From Mycobacterium vicinigordonae (GTDB lineage Bacteria > Actinomycetota > Actinomycetes > Mycobacteriales > Mycobacteriaceae): 64,000 nucleotides of DNA. Location: positions 1,860,001 to 1,924,000 of the forward strand of contig NZ_CP059165.1 of the NCBI RefSeq assembly GCF_013466425.1, in the 5' to 3' direction. Each line of letters begins with the position of its first letter. Within the stretch, counting starts at the first letter, position 1. This document shows positions 57,484 to 64,000 of the stretch, one piece after another. A model generated the notes under the pieces. It ran no database searches, was not told where the DNA came from, and worked only from the letters and a program-made list of their open reading frames with translations. The position numbers were made by a program, and so were the translations under genes.

Positions 57484-59694
57484 TTACGACAAAAAGCCCC
57501 CTTCGTTCGCCAGGCCGCTCAAGAACGCAGGCAGCGGACCATGGTGCAGAACTCCCAGGCGCTGGGTGGCGCGGGTCAGGGCGACATACAGTTCGGCGGG
57601 CCCGCGCGGGCTCTCGCAAAGGATCTGGTGCGGCTCGACCACGAGAACCGCGTCATACTCCAGGCCCTTGGTTTGCGCCGGAGGCACCGCCCCGGGTACA
57701 CCGGGCGGGCCGATTACCACGCTGGTACCCTCGCGTCCCGCCTCGTCGCAGACGAATTCATCGATGGCAGAAACTAATTCGTTAGGCGTCACTTGCCGGG
57801 ACCAGGGTTTCACGCCAGACGAGCGGACCGACTCCGGCGGCACGACGTCGGGCGCGAACTCGGCGAGCAGCGCGGCGGCCACGCTCATGATCTCCGCCGG
57901 GGTGCGGTAGTTCACCGACAGCGACCGGTAGACCCAGCGGTCGGGTACGTACGGCTGCAGCATCGCTTCCCACGACGTCACACCGGCCTCTGAACGGCGC
58001 TGCGCCAGATCGCCCACCACCGTGAAGGACCGAGCCGGGCAGCGGCGCATCAGCACCCGCCAGTCCATCTCGGACAGCTCCTGGGCCTCGTCGACGACGA
58101 TGTGCCGGTAAGTCCAATTGCGGTCCGCGGCAGCGCGTTCAGCCAATTCGCGGGTGTCACGCTCGACGAACCGCTCGGCCAGCTCCGAGCCATAGAGCAG
58201 GTCCTGGGCCATCAGGTGATCCTCGTCGTCCATCAGGTCTTCGCGGCTGACCATGAGATCCAGGACGCCGGCAGCGTAGGCGGCTTCTTCCCGCTGCTCC
58301 TGTTCGGCGAGCTCTCGCGCCCGTGCGGTCGTTACCGTGTCGACGCCTAGCAGGTCGACCAGTTCGTCCAGCAGTGGGACGTCCGACACAGTCCAGGCAT
58401 CGCCGACCTCACGCAACATGGCGAGGTCCCCGCCCGCCGCTCCCAGACGCTCGGGCGACTCGAGCAGCGACGCCAGCAGGGTCTCCGGTGTCAGGATCGG
58501 CCAGAGTTCATCGAGTGCGGCGGCGAAGGCGGCGTGGTCGGCGAGTTCTTCGACCAGGTCCTCGCGCAACGCCTCCCAGGTCCCGGTGTCCGACCGGTCC
58601 AGCCAGCCGCGGCCGATCTTGGCGATCGCCCGCTCGGTCAGGGTCCACGTGACAATCTCGGCGAACACGGCGCGGGCCTCATTGTGCGGCAGCCTGCTGG
58701 CGCGAGCCTCCTCGCGGGCCCACTGCGCAGTCGCGGCGTCGATGCGCACGGCGGCGTCGGACAGCTTGATTGGGATCGGATCCCGCGGCAGCCGTTGGCG
58801 ATCGGCGACGGCCGCGGCGAGCACCTCGAGGATTTGCAGTGAGCCCTTCAGGCGCACGGCGGCCGGGCTGTCCTCGGCGGTGACGCGCAGCCCGGGCACC
58901 AGCTCGCCGGTAGTCGCGAATACCACCGTGGACTCGCCCAGCGCCGGCAGGACCCGGCTGATGTGATTTAGGAACGTCGGGCCCGGTCCGATCACCAGCA
59001 CGCCGTGGCGTTCCATTCGCTCACGATGGGTGTAGAGCAGGTAGGCGACCCGGTGCAGCGCCACCACCGTCTTGCCAGTTCCGGGACCGCCCTCGATCAC
59101 CAGCACACCAGGGTGGTCAAGTCGGATGATTTCGTCCTGCTCGGCCTGGATGGTCGCCACGATGTCGCGCATCCCTTCGCCGCGCGGCGCGTTGACAGCT
59201 GCCAGCAGGGCGGTATCGGTGGAGCTGCCCACCTGGTCGCCGTCGCGCCACGCGCCGAGGACCTCGTCGGTGAATTCAACGATCCGTCGTCCGCGGGTGT
59301 GGAACTGGCGGCGGCGCCGAACGCCCTCGGAATGCGCCGCGGTGGCGGTGTAGAACGGGCGCGCTGCCGGCGCCCGCCAGTCCAGCAACAGCGGTTCGTA
59401 TTCGTCGTCCTCGTCGAGCAGCCCGATGCGCCCGATATAGGACGACTTCCCCGAAATGCCATCCAGCCGACCGAAACACAGGCCATCGTCGGCGACGTCA
59501 AGGCGCTTCATCCGTCGGGCCAGGGCGCGCACCTCGACGTCACGATCCATCGGGGAGTCGCTGTCTTCGCCGCGCAGCGCGCTGCGATATCTGTCCTTGG
59601 CCTGCGCGCGCTCGTCGTCGAGCCGCGCATAGAGCGCGTCGACGTAGCTCTGTTCGATCCGCAGCTCGTCGTTGTATCCGGTGTCGCCAGGCAA
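57484..59694 (-). CDS. helD: HelD-like UvrD-family ATPase, RNA polymerase recycling factor
   Basis: A 736-residue superfamily-1 ATPase. It has an N-terminal coiled-coil stretch (residues about 8-70, YVDALYARLDDERAQAKDRYRSAL), Walker A GGPGTGKT (202-209), IVVDEAQELSEMDWRVLMRRC as the DEAQ box, and TVVGDLAQRRSEAG as motif III. The length matches the mycobacterial HelD that removes RNA polymerase from DNA. The start is TTG at 59694, preceded by GAGGGGG. It could also be called a UvrD-like helicase, but the N-terminal arm and missing accessory domains favour HelD. Confidence 0.88.
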   Translation of the reverse strand: MPGDTGYNDELRIEQSYVDALYARLDDERAQAKDRYRSALRGEDSDSPMDRDVEVRALARRMKRLDVADDGLCFGRLDGISGKSSYIGRIGLLDEDDEYEPLLLDWRAPAARPFYTATAAHSEGVRRRRQFHTRGRRIVEFTDEVLGAWRDGDQVGSSTDTALLAAVNAPRGEGMRDIVATIQAEQDEIIRLDHPGVLVIEGGPGTGKTVVALHRVAYLLYTHRERMERHGVLVIGPGPTFLNHISRVLPALGESTVVFATTGELVPGLRVTAEDSPAAVRLKGSLQILEVLAAAVADRQRLPRDPIPIKLSDAAVRIDAATAQWAREEARASRLPHNEARAVFAEIVTWTLTERAIAKIGRGWLDRSDTGTWEALREDLVEELADHAAFAAALDELWPILTPETLLASLLESPERLGAAGGDLAMLREVGDAWTVSDVPLLDELVDLLGVDTVTTARARELAEQEQREEAAYAAGVLDLMVSREDLMDDEDHLMAQDLLYGSELAERFVERDTRELAERAAADRNWTYRHIVVDEAQELSEMDWRVLMRRCPARSFTVVGDLAQRRSEAGVTSWEAMLQPYVPDRWVYRSLSVNYRTPAEIMSVAAALLAEFAPDVVPPESVRSSGVKPWSRQVTPNELVSAIDEFVCDEAGREGTSVVIGPPGVPGAVPPAQTKGLEYDAVLVVEPHQILCESPRGPAELYVALTRATQRLGVLHHGPLPAFLSGLANEGGFLS

Positions 59695-59795
59695 CCCGTT
59701 TCCCCCTCTGATTGATGCTCGGCCAGCGATTGTGCGCCATCACCCGGGCCTTGCCACAAGCCCCCAAGCTCGGGATATGGTGGAAGGGCGGCTGG

Positions 59796-60134
59796 TCAGT
59801 GGGGGAGTCCACCGAGGTTCAACGTCACCACACCGGCGATGATCAGCCCCACTCCGACCACCTTGGCTATCGAGATCGGCGAGCCTAGGAACGTTACGGC
59901 GATGAACACGATCGCCGCCGTGCCGATCGCCGACCATAACGCGTAGGCCACGTCGGTCTGCATACCCCGCGCGATCGACAGCGACAGCAGCGCAAACGAG
60001 ATGCCGTAACCCAGCAGGCAGACAACGGTCGGCCACAACCGCGAGAACCCGTCGGTGCTCTTGAGCAGGCTGGTCGCCACAACTTCCGCGGCAATCGCGA
60101 TGAAAAGAAACAGATAGGCCAACACCGGTCTCAT
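59796..60134 (-). CDS. mmr: Small multidrug resistance (SMR) efflux protein Mmr
   Basis: A 112-residue four-helix membrane protein. TM1 includes AYLFLFIAIAAEVVATSLLKST with the proton/cation-binding glutamate E17 (EmrE Glu14). TM2 is WPTVVCLLGYGISFALLSLSIA, TM3 MQTDVAYALWSAIGTAAIVFIAV, TM4 VVGVGLIIAGVVTLNLGG. It closely resembles the M. tuberculosis Mmr protein as I remember it. It exports lipophilic cations in exchange for protons. ATG at 60134 is given; one more lies at 60143. It is divergent from DoxX. Confidence 0.92.
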   Translation of the reverse strand: MRPVLAYLFLFIAIAAEVVATSLLKSTDGFSRLWPTVVCLLGYGISFALLSLSIARGMQTDVAYALWSAIGTAAIVFIAVTFLGSPISIAKVVGVGLIIAGVVTLNLGGLPH

Positions 60135-60214
60135 TCTGTACAAATGCCCGAGCGCGGATAGAACCGGCCGCGTTCCGGTCCGATCGACGACGGCGCGACA
60201 CTAACGTGGAGCCT

Positions 60215-60649
60215 ATGACGAACAATCTCAACGAGCGCCTCGCCGGTTATTCCCCCGCCGTGCTGAGCCTGTTCCGGTTGGTCTACGGCTTGTTGTTCGC
60301 CGGATACGGGTCGATGATCCTGTTCGGCTGGCCCGTCTCGGCGGGGTATCCCGTCGAAGTGGGCGATTGGCCCGGTTGGTACGCGGGTTTCATCGAGTTG
60401 GCGAGCGGCCTGCTGATCGCGGCCGGGTTGTTAACCCGTGTCGCGGCGTTCCTAGCGTCCGGCACCATGGCGGTCGCGTATTTCTGGATGCACCAACCTA
60501 ATTCGTTGTGGCCCATCGGCGGTCCGCCGGATGGCAACGGCGGCACACCGGCGATACTCTTCTGCTTCGGCTTCTTCCTGTTGGTGTTCTTCGGCGCGGG
60601 CAGATACTCCCTCGACGCGGTGCACGCTGCGAAAACCGCTCACCAGTAA
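60215..60649 (+). CDS. DoxX-family membrane protein
   Basis: A 144-residue protein with four predicted membrane helices: LSLFRLVYGLLFAGYGSMILFG, YAGFIELASGLLIAAGLLTRVAAFLASGTMAVAYFW, and PAILFCFGFFLLVFFGAGRYSLD at the end. The pattern fits the DoxX/DUF4166-free group linked with redox stress in mycobacteria. The ATG at 60215 is preferred; an in-frame GTG lies at 60206. It is divergent from mmr over a 80-bp gap. Function is inferred from the family only. Confidence 0.87.
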   Translation: MTNNLNERLAGYSPAVLSLFRLVYGLLFAGYGSMILFGWPVSAGYPVEVGDWPGWYAGFIELASGLLIAAGLLTRVAAFLASGTMAVAYFWMHQPNSLWPIGGPPDGNGGTPAILFCFGFFLLVFFGAGRYSLDAVHAAKTAHQ

Positions 60650-60661
60650 CGGTTTTCGAGC

Positions 60662-61471
60662 TCAGATCGCGCCCTTGACACGTTCGGTGCAGTAGGTCCG
60701 TTGGGGCTGCGGGAAAGTGACGCCGTGCGTGTTCGGCGGGCAGGCAGAGGTGTCGGTGGCCCCGTTCATCCGTTTGACGACCCTAATGACCTTGCCGCTG
60801 GTTGCGCAGCTCACCGTGCGGACGGTCTCGTCGTTGCGTTCGGGCGCATAGCAACGCGATTCGAGCAGATTGGGTATGAAACAGCGCCGAGTGCCGTCGC
60901 GTTCGACCGAGAGATAGCCGCTATGGCTGAGTTTGCCGTCCGGGCAGTTCCCGTCGGCGTCGGTGGTCGCGGCGAATTCGAGGACGGCCGCGGGATCCTG
61001 GCAGCTGGCGGACTTCCATCGGGTGCTGTCCAAAATGTCGTTGGTGAAGCAGTCGCCGATCGATACCTGCGCGGCAGACTGCTGGCTGGCGGTAAGGGCC
61101 ACCGTGCCAAGGACCCCAAGACCGCCCAGGGCGACCAGCACGACGCCGGCGATGATCAATCCGGTGCCCGCGCGGGCGGAGCGCATCGGCGGCATGACGG
61201 GGAAGGGCGCGGAGTAGGGGTAGTAGCCCGGCGCGACCGGAGGGTAGCCCGGTGGGGCGGGCGGGTAACTCGGCGGACTACCCGGTATCGCAGGGTAGGG
61301 GGCCGGATAGCCCGGTGGATAGTCGGTCATCGTCCGTTTCCGCGCCAACGAACGGTTGCGCAATCCGACGAGCAGCAGCGTCACCCCCACAGCCGGGAGA
61401 ACCAGCATGCCGATGACGCGGCCCGCCGCGTAGGCGACGCTGGTTTGGTTCGCGAGGTAAACCAGGCTCAT
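60662..61471 (-). CDS. Proline-rich membrane protein with secreted-side Cys-rich domain
   Basis: A 269-residue protein. Residues about 15-38 (AAGRVIGMLVLPAVGVTLLLVGL) form a first membrane helix; a Pro/Tyr/Gly repeat stretch follows (YPPGYPAPYPAIPG and similar); a second helix is TGLIIAGVVLVALGGLGVLGTVAL; and the C-terminal part carries several cysteines (IGDCFTNDI, ASCQDP, DGNCPDG, RRCFIPN, SRCYAPE) suggesting disulfides outside the membrane. The ATG at 61471 gives a four-base spacing to the SDR upstream; ATG at 61330 would drop the first helix. I do not recognise a function. Confidence 0.75.
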   Translation of the reverse strand: MSLVYLANQTSVAYAAGRVIGMLVLPAVGVTLLLVGLRNRSLARKRTMTDYPPGYPAPYPAIPGSPPSYPPAPPGYPPVAPGYYPYSAPFPVMPPMRSARAGTGLIIAGVVLVALGGLGVLGTVALTASQQSAAQVSIGDCFTNDILDSTRWKSASCQDPAAVLEFAATTDADGNCPDGKLSHSGYLSVERDGTRRCFIPNLLESRCYAPERNDETVRTVSCATSGKVIRVVKRMNGATDTSACPPNTHGVTFPQPQRTYCTERVKGAI

Positions 61472-61475
61472 GGCG

Positions 61476-62306
61476 TCAGACGTCCAGATTGGTGCTGCTG
61501 GTCTGCGTTTCCCACACCGACACTTCCTTGGCGCGCCGCTCAGCGATGAAGCGATAGGAGAACAGGGCGTCGTCGCCCAGCAACAGAAACGCCGGAGGTT
61601 CGCCGGATTCGATGGCGGCGACGATCGCAGCGCCGGCCTTGGCGGGGTCACCCGGCTGGCTGCCGTGCATGGTTTCGTTTTCCTTGCGGCGCCGACCGGC
61701 GGTGTCTGCGTAGTCGTCGATGATCGTGGATGACTGCACGAGCGAGCGTCCGGCGAAGTCGGTGCGGAAAGCACCCGGCTCCACCACCGTGACCGAGATC
61801 CCCAGTGGCGCAAGCTCACCATGCAGTGCGCCGCTCATCCCCTCGACGGCGGCCTTGGCCGCGGCGTAGTAGCCCGAACCCACCGGGGTGAGCTGCACGC
61901 CGATCGAAGAGATGTTGACGATCGCACCGGAGTGCCGCTTACGCATGTCGGGCAGCACCGCCTTGATCATCGACACCGAACCGAAGAAGTGAGTCTCGAA
62001 CAGGGCCCGAACCTCGGCGTCGTCGCCCTCCTCGACGGCAGCGCGGTAGCCGTAACCGGCGTTGTTGACCAGCACGTCGATCCCATCGAACCGTTCCCGG
62101 GCCTTTTGCACGGCGTCAGTGACCTGCTCCGGTTTGGTGACGTCGAGGGTGATGGCAAGCACCCGGTCCGGGTTGGCTTCGGCCAGGTCCGCAACCTTGG
62201 TCACGTCCCGCGCGGTGACGACGGCGTTGTGGCCGGCTTCGACGACCGCTTCGGAAAGCGCGCGGCCCAGGCCGGTCGAGCAACCCGTGATGAGCCAGGT
62301 GGACAC
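61476..62306 (-). CDS. SDR-family oxidoreductase (classical, NADP type)
   Basis: A 276-residue SDR: WLITGCSTGLGRALSEAVVEAGHNAVVTARD, VLVNNAGYGYRAAVEE, serine in NISSIGVQLTP, YYAAAKAAVEGMSGAL with Tyr and Lys, and VVEPGAFRTDF. The long C-terminal tail (residues about 190-276) with LQGDDALFSYR-like LLLGDDALFSYRFIAERRAKE is common in a ketoreductase-type actinobacterial group. It lies four bases before the proline-rich membrane protein gene. No island operator is near it. Substrate unknown. Confidence 0.88.
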   Translation of the reverse strand: MSTWLITGCSTGLGRALSEAVVEAGHNAVVTARDVTKVADLAEANPDRVLAITLDVTKPEQVTDAVQKARERFDGIDVLVNNAGYGYRAAVEEGDDAEVRALFETHFFGSVSMIKAVLPDMRKRHSGAIVNISSIGVQLTPVGSGYYAAAKAAVEGMSGALHGELAPLGISVTVVEPGAFRTDFAGRSLVQSSTIIDDYADTAGRRRKENETMHGSQPGDPAKAGAAIVAAIESGEPPAFLLLGDDALFSYRFIAERRAKEVSVWETQTSSTNLDV

Positions 62307-62338
62307 TACAGAATGCTAGCGAACGGCACGGGCCGTGA

Positions 62339-62605
62339 TCAGAATCCACCGACCCGGCAGGTGACGTAGCGGTTCTGGCAGTAATTTCCGGTCCCGGGCC
62401 AATGCCGAGCCGCGCCATCCCGGTCGCGCGGATCGAGTGAAAGCGCCGGGATGGTGACACCGAGGTCGTCGATGATCGGAGGTACCGCATCGTCGGGGTC
62501 TGCGCGAGCCACACCCAAGTCACCGGCGAGCACATCTACCCCGGCCAGCACGCCGGCGCCGATCAGACCGGCCGTGATCGTCCGAGCCCACCATCGACGT
62601 GTCAT
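62339..62605 (-). CDS. Small secreted protein
   Basis: An 88-residue protein with a signal peptide: basic start MTRRWWAR, hydrophobic TITAGLIGAGVLAGVDVLAG, and ARADPDD at the likely cleavage point (A-x-A). The mature part of about 45 residues ends NYCQNRYVTCRVGGF with two cysteines that may form a disulfide. This layout is typical of small mycobacterial exported proteins of unknown role. The ATG at 62605 gives the best signal peptide; the frame opens at 62641. It stands alone 32 bp before the SDR. Confidence 0.72.
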   Translation of the reverse strand: MTRRWWARTITAGLIGAGVLAGVDVLAGDLGVARADPDDAVPPIIDDLGVTIPALSLDPRDRDGAARHWPGTGNYCQNRYVTCRVGGF

Positions 62606-62824
62606 CGCTCGCCCCTCACTGCCGTGTGTGTCGGAGATCACAGCCCCGAGCCTACCCGCCTCCGGATCGCTGAGTGCCGGCCGAAGGTGGATCCCCTAGG
62701 GCGATCACCGGCCATGCCAGCTTGCCGCGTCTGGGTCGCGAACCAGCCACGAATAAACAACAACTACGCGTTGGCGGGTCCGCGCACCGCGTCGGCGCTT
62801 CTCCTCGTGCATAGCGTGTAGCCC

Positions 62825-63526
62825 GTGAAGCCGATCTCCGCGGTGGTACGCCGCGCTGCGGTTCTCGCGGTGTGCCTCGTCGTGTCGGGGATGGCACCGC
62901 CGGTCGGTGCTGAGCCGGACGTGCAACCCCCACCCGGCGCGATGCCACCGAGCGACGTGTTGCCGCCTGGGCAACCGGCACATGTGAACACCCCGGACGG
63001 TTGGGTTCTGGCGCTCGGCGCCAAAGACGAGCGACAGGTCCCGGTGGCTCCACTGACCACCGCGGTGTCGTCGCGGGAGTATCTATCCAGCGGAATCTTC
63101 GTCGCCTCACTGAAAGGGCCGGGACCCCCGGAAGGCGTAATCGAGGTAGGTTACGAGATTGGCTGCGGCATCGACATGAGCACGGCCAACGGCGTGACCA
63201 TTGCCAACGGTGCCGGCGTGGCGCCGTCCATTGGTGGGGTGCTGCCGGTTGGCCCCGGAACTGAGGGGGCGCAACTGCTGCCGTTGGTGACCACGCCGTA
63301 CAACGGGGTGGTCAGCGTGGGTCTTAAGCCCGGGTTCGTCGTCGTGGTGCCGGTAGTGCGCAAGGAGTTCAAGGGCGCTAACCCTTGGGTCATGGTCAGC
63401 GACTTCCACATGAAGATCGACGGCTGCGTCGGTCAGTCATTCGTGCGCTCATACGCAACCCTGACCCGCGTCACCGACGAATCCGACGTGGTGATCTCCT
63501 ATGTCGGTACCACCAAGGCGGTGTGA
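62825..63526 (+). CDS. MspA-family porin-like secreted protein
   Basis: A 233-residue protein with signal peptide (VVRRAAVLAVCLVVSGMAPPVGAEP), a Pro-rich linker, then the MspA fold: VNTPDGWVLALGAKDERQVPV, SREYLSSGIFVASLKG, EVGYEIGCGIDMSTANGVTIANG, and VSDFHMKIDGCVGQSFVRSYATLTR. MspA proteins form outer-membrane channels in fast growers; slow growers hold diverged copies whose channel role is less clear. The GTG at 62825 is the start. The gap 62606-62824 (219 bp) upstream contains no recognisable gene or site. Confidence 0.85.
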   Translation: MKPISAVVRRAAVLAVCLVVSGMAPPVGAEPDVQPPPGAMPPSDVLPPGQPAHVNTPDGWVLALGAKDERQVPVAPLTTAVSSREYLSSGIFVASLKGPGPPEGVIEVGYEIGCGIDMSTANGVTIANGAGVAPSIGGVLPVGPGTEGAQLLPLVTTPYNGVVSVGLKPGFVVVVPVVRKEFKGANPWVMVSDFHMKIDGCVGQSFVRSYATLTRVTDESDVVISYVGTTKAV

Positions 63527-63537
63527 GCCCCACTGAT

Positions 63538-64000
63538 TCAGGCCTCAAATGGTTTGCCGTCGAAGCGATCCCGGGTGACGAACTCTTCGACGGGCCTCCG
63601 GCGCAGCTTGGTCAGCTGCCGGGTTGGTTTGCCCAGCGGCACCACCGCAGCCACCGCGTGGGTGGCGGGAATCCCCAGCAACGCTTGAATTTTCGGCTCC
63701 TGCGGGATGGTCATCGTGGTGACCGTGCCGCCGTAGCCTTCGTTGCGGGCGGCCAACAGGATGCTCCAGACCAGTGGGTACACGGAGGCTCCGGCGGCCA
63801 TCCCGACGCGCTCGAGATCCTGGTCCACGGCCGCGACCACACCCAGGTCCACCGAGATGACCAGGACAACCGGCGCGTTGGTGATCGGCTTGGTGAAGGT
63901 TTCGGGGATCTTGGTTGCGTCGATCACGTCTTGCGACACCTGGATGGGAGTAATTGTGTTCCACGGGTTTTCACCGGCATTGAGCTGTGCGAAGTAGCGG
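63538..64000 (-). CDS. Nitroreductase-family protein (5' end outside window)
   Basis: The frame is open to the window edge; about 153 C-terminal residues are seen. Sequence RYFAQLNAGENPWNTITPIQVSQDVIDATKIPETF is followed by VVLVISVDLGVVAAVDQD, then GMAAGASVYPLVWSILLAARNEGYGGTVTTM, the FMN-binding helix and loop of nitroreductases, and LLGIPATHAVAAVVPLGKPTRQLTKLRRRPVEEFV. It reduces nitro or quinone compounds, or dehalogenates, with FMN and NAD(P)H. An internal GTG at 63939 is not the true start. It converges with the MspA gene. Confidence 0.82.
   Translation of the reverse strand, partial: RYFAQLNAGENPWNTITPIQVSQDVIDATKIPETFTKPITNAPVVLVISVDLGVVAAVDQDLERVGMAAGASVYPLVWSILLAARNEGYGGTVTTMTIPQEPKIQALLGIPATHAVAAVVPLGKPTRQLTKLRRRPVEEFVTRDRFDGKPFEA

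Noticed and set aside
1..64000. Insertion sequences, tRNA genes, phage attachment sites or CRISPR arrays.
   Set aside because: No transposase or integrase frames, cloverleaf-type sequences or regularly spaced repeats were found; the only repeated element is the operator.

Overview
The window is high-GC DNA from a mycobacterium, most likely a slow grower. Several genes point to the genus: a mycofactocin-type short-chain dehydrogenase, F420/luciferase-like oxidoreductases, an Mmr-like SMR transporter, an MspA-family protein, a HelD-type RNA polymerase factor, and dense FadE/FadD/EchA/P450 content. No tRNA, rRNA, insertion sequence, CRISPR array or replication origin was seen.

Positions 1 to about 50.5 kb form one large catabolic island for CoA-activated substrates. 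It holds one partial and four complete acyl-CoA dehydrogenases, four CaiB/BaiF CoA-transferase genes (one a tandem fusion), three cytochrome P450s, six crotonase-fold proteins, three MaoC-type hydratases, six SDRs, two aldehyde dehydrogenases, two acyl-CoA ligases, three DUF35 + thiolase-like pairs, a TPP-dependent E1 fusion with its own lipoyl protein, an amidohydrolase, an SMP-30-like protein, several SnoaL/NTF2-like proteins, two VOC proteins, a DUF427-thioesterase fusion and two TetR regulators. Genes sit in tight operons with many 4-base ATGA/GTGA/TTGA overlaps, often arranged divergently. The mix (P450 oxidation, CoA ligation or transfer, FadE dehydrogenation, MaoC hydration, SDR oxidation, thiolase-like/DUF35 cleavage) resembles actinobacterial degradation of sterol or terpenoid side chains and rings. 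The substrate itself cannot be read from the sequence.

The main new observation is a 19-bp element, ACA-N5-TGT-N5-TGT (oriented consensus near ACANNNNRTGTNCTATTGT), in front of nearly every transcription unit of the island. Nine copies are exact, four have one mismatch and one is weaker. One exact copy is a perfect inverted repeat and another lies just upstream of the TetR gene at 44110-44721. The right end often contains a TANNNT -10-like hexamer. I infer a local TetR regulon controlling the island; no copy was noticed after 47.2 kb. A second theme is altered catalytic chemistry: none of the six crotonases has the canonical hydratase glutamates, and none of the three thiolase-like proteins has the nucleophilic cysteine. 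Hydration probably falls to the MaoC proteins, and C-C cleavage may be retro-aldol rather than thiolytic.

From about 50.5 kb to the end the content is more general: an adenosylcobinamide amidohydrolase (last gene of an island operon), a double-domain AsnC/Lrp regulator, an LLM oxidoreductase, an alpha/beta hydrolase, a CitE-like lyase, glycogen phosphorylase, HelD, Mmr, a DoxX protein, a proline-rich membrane protein, an SDR, a small secreted protein, an MspA-like porin and a truncated nitroreductase.
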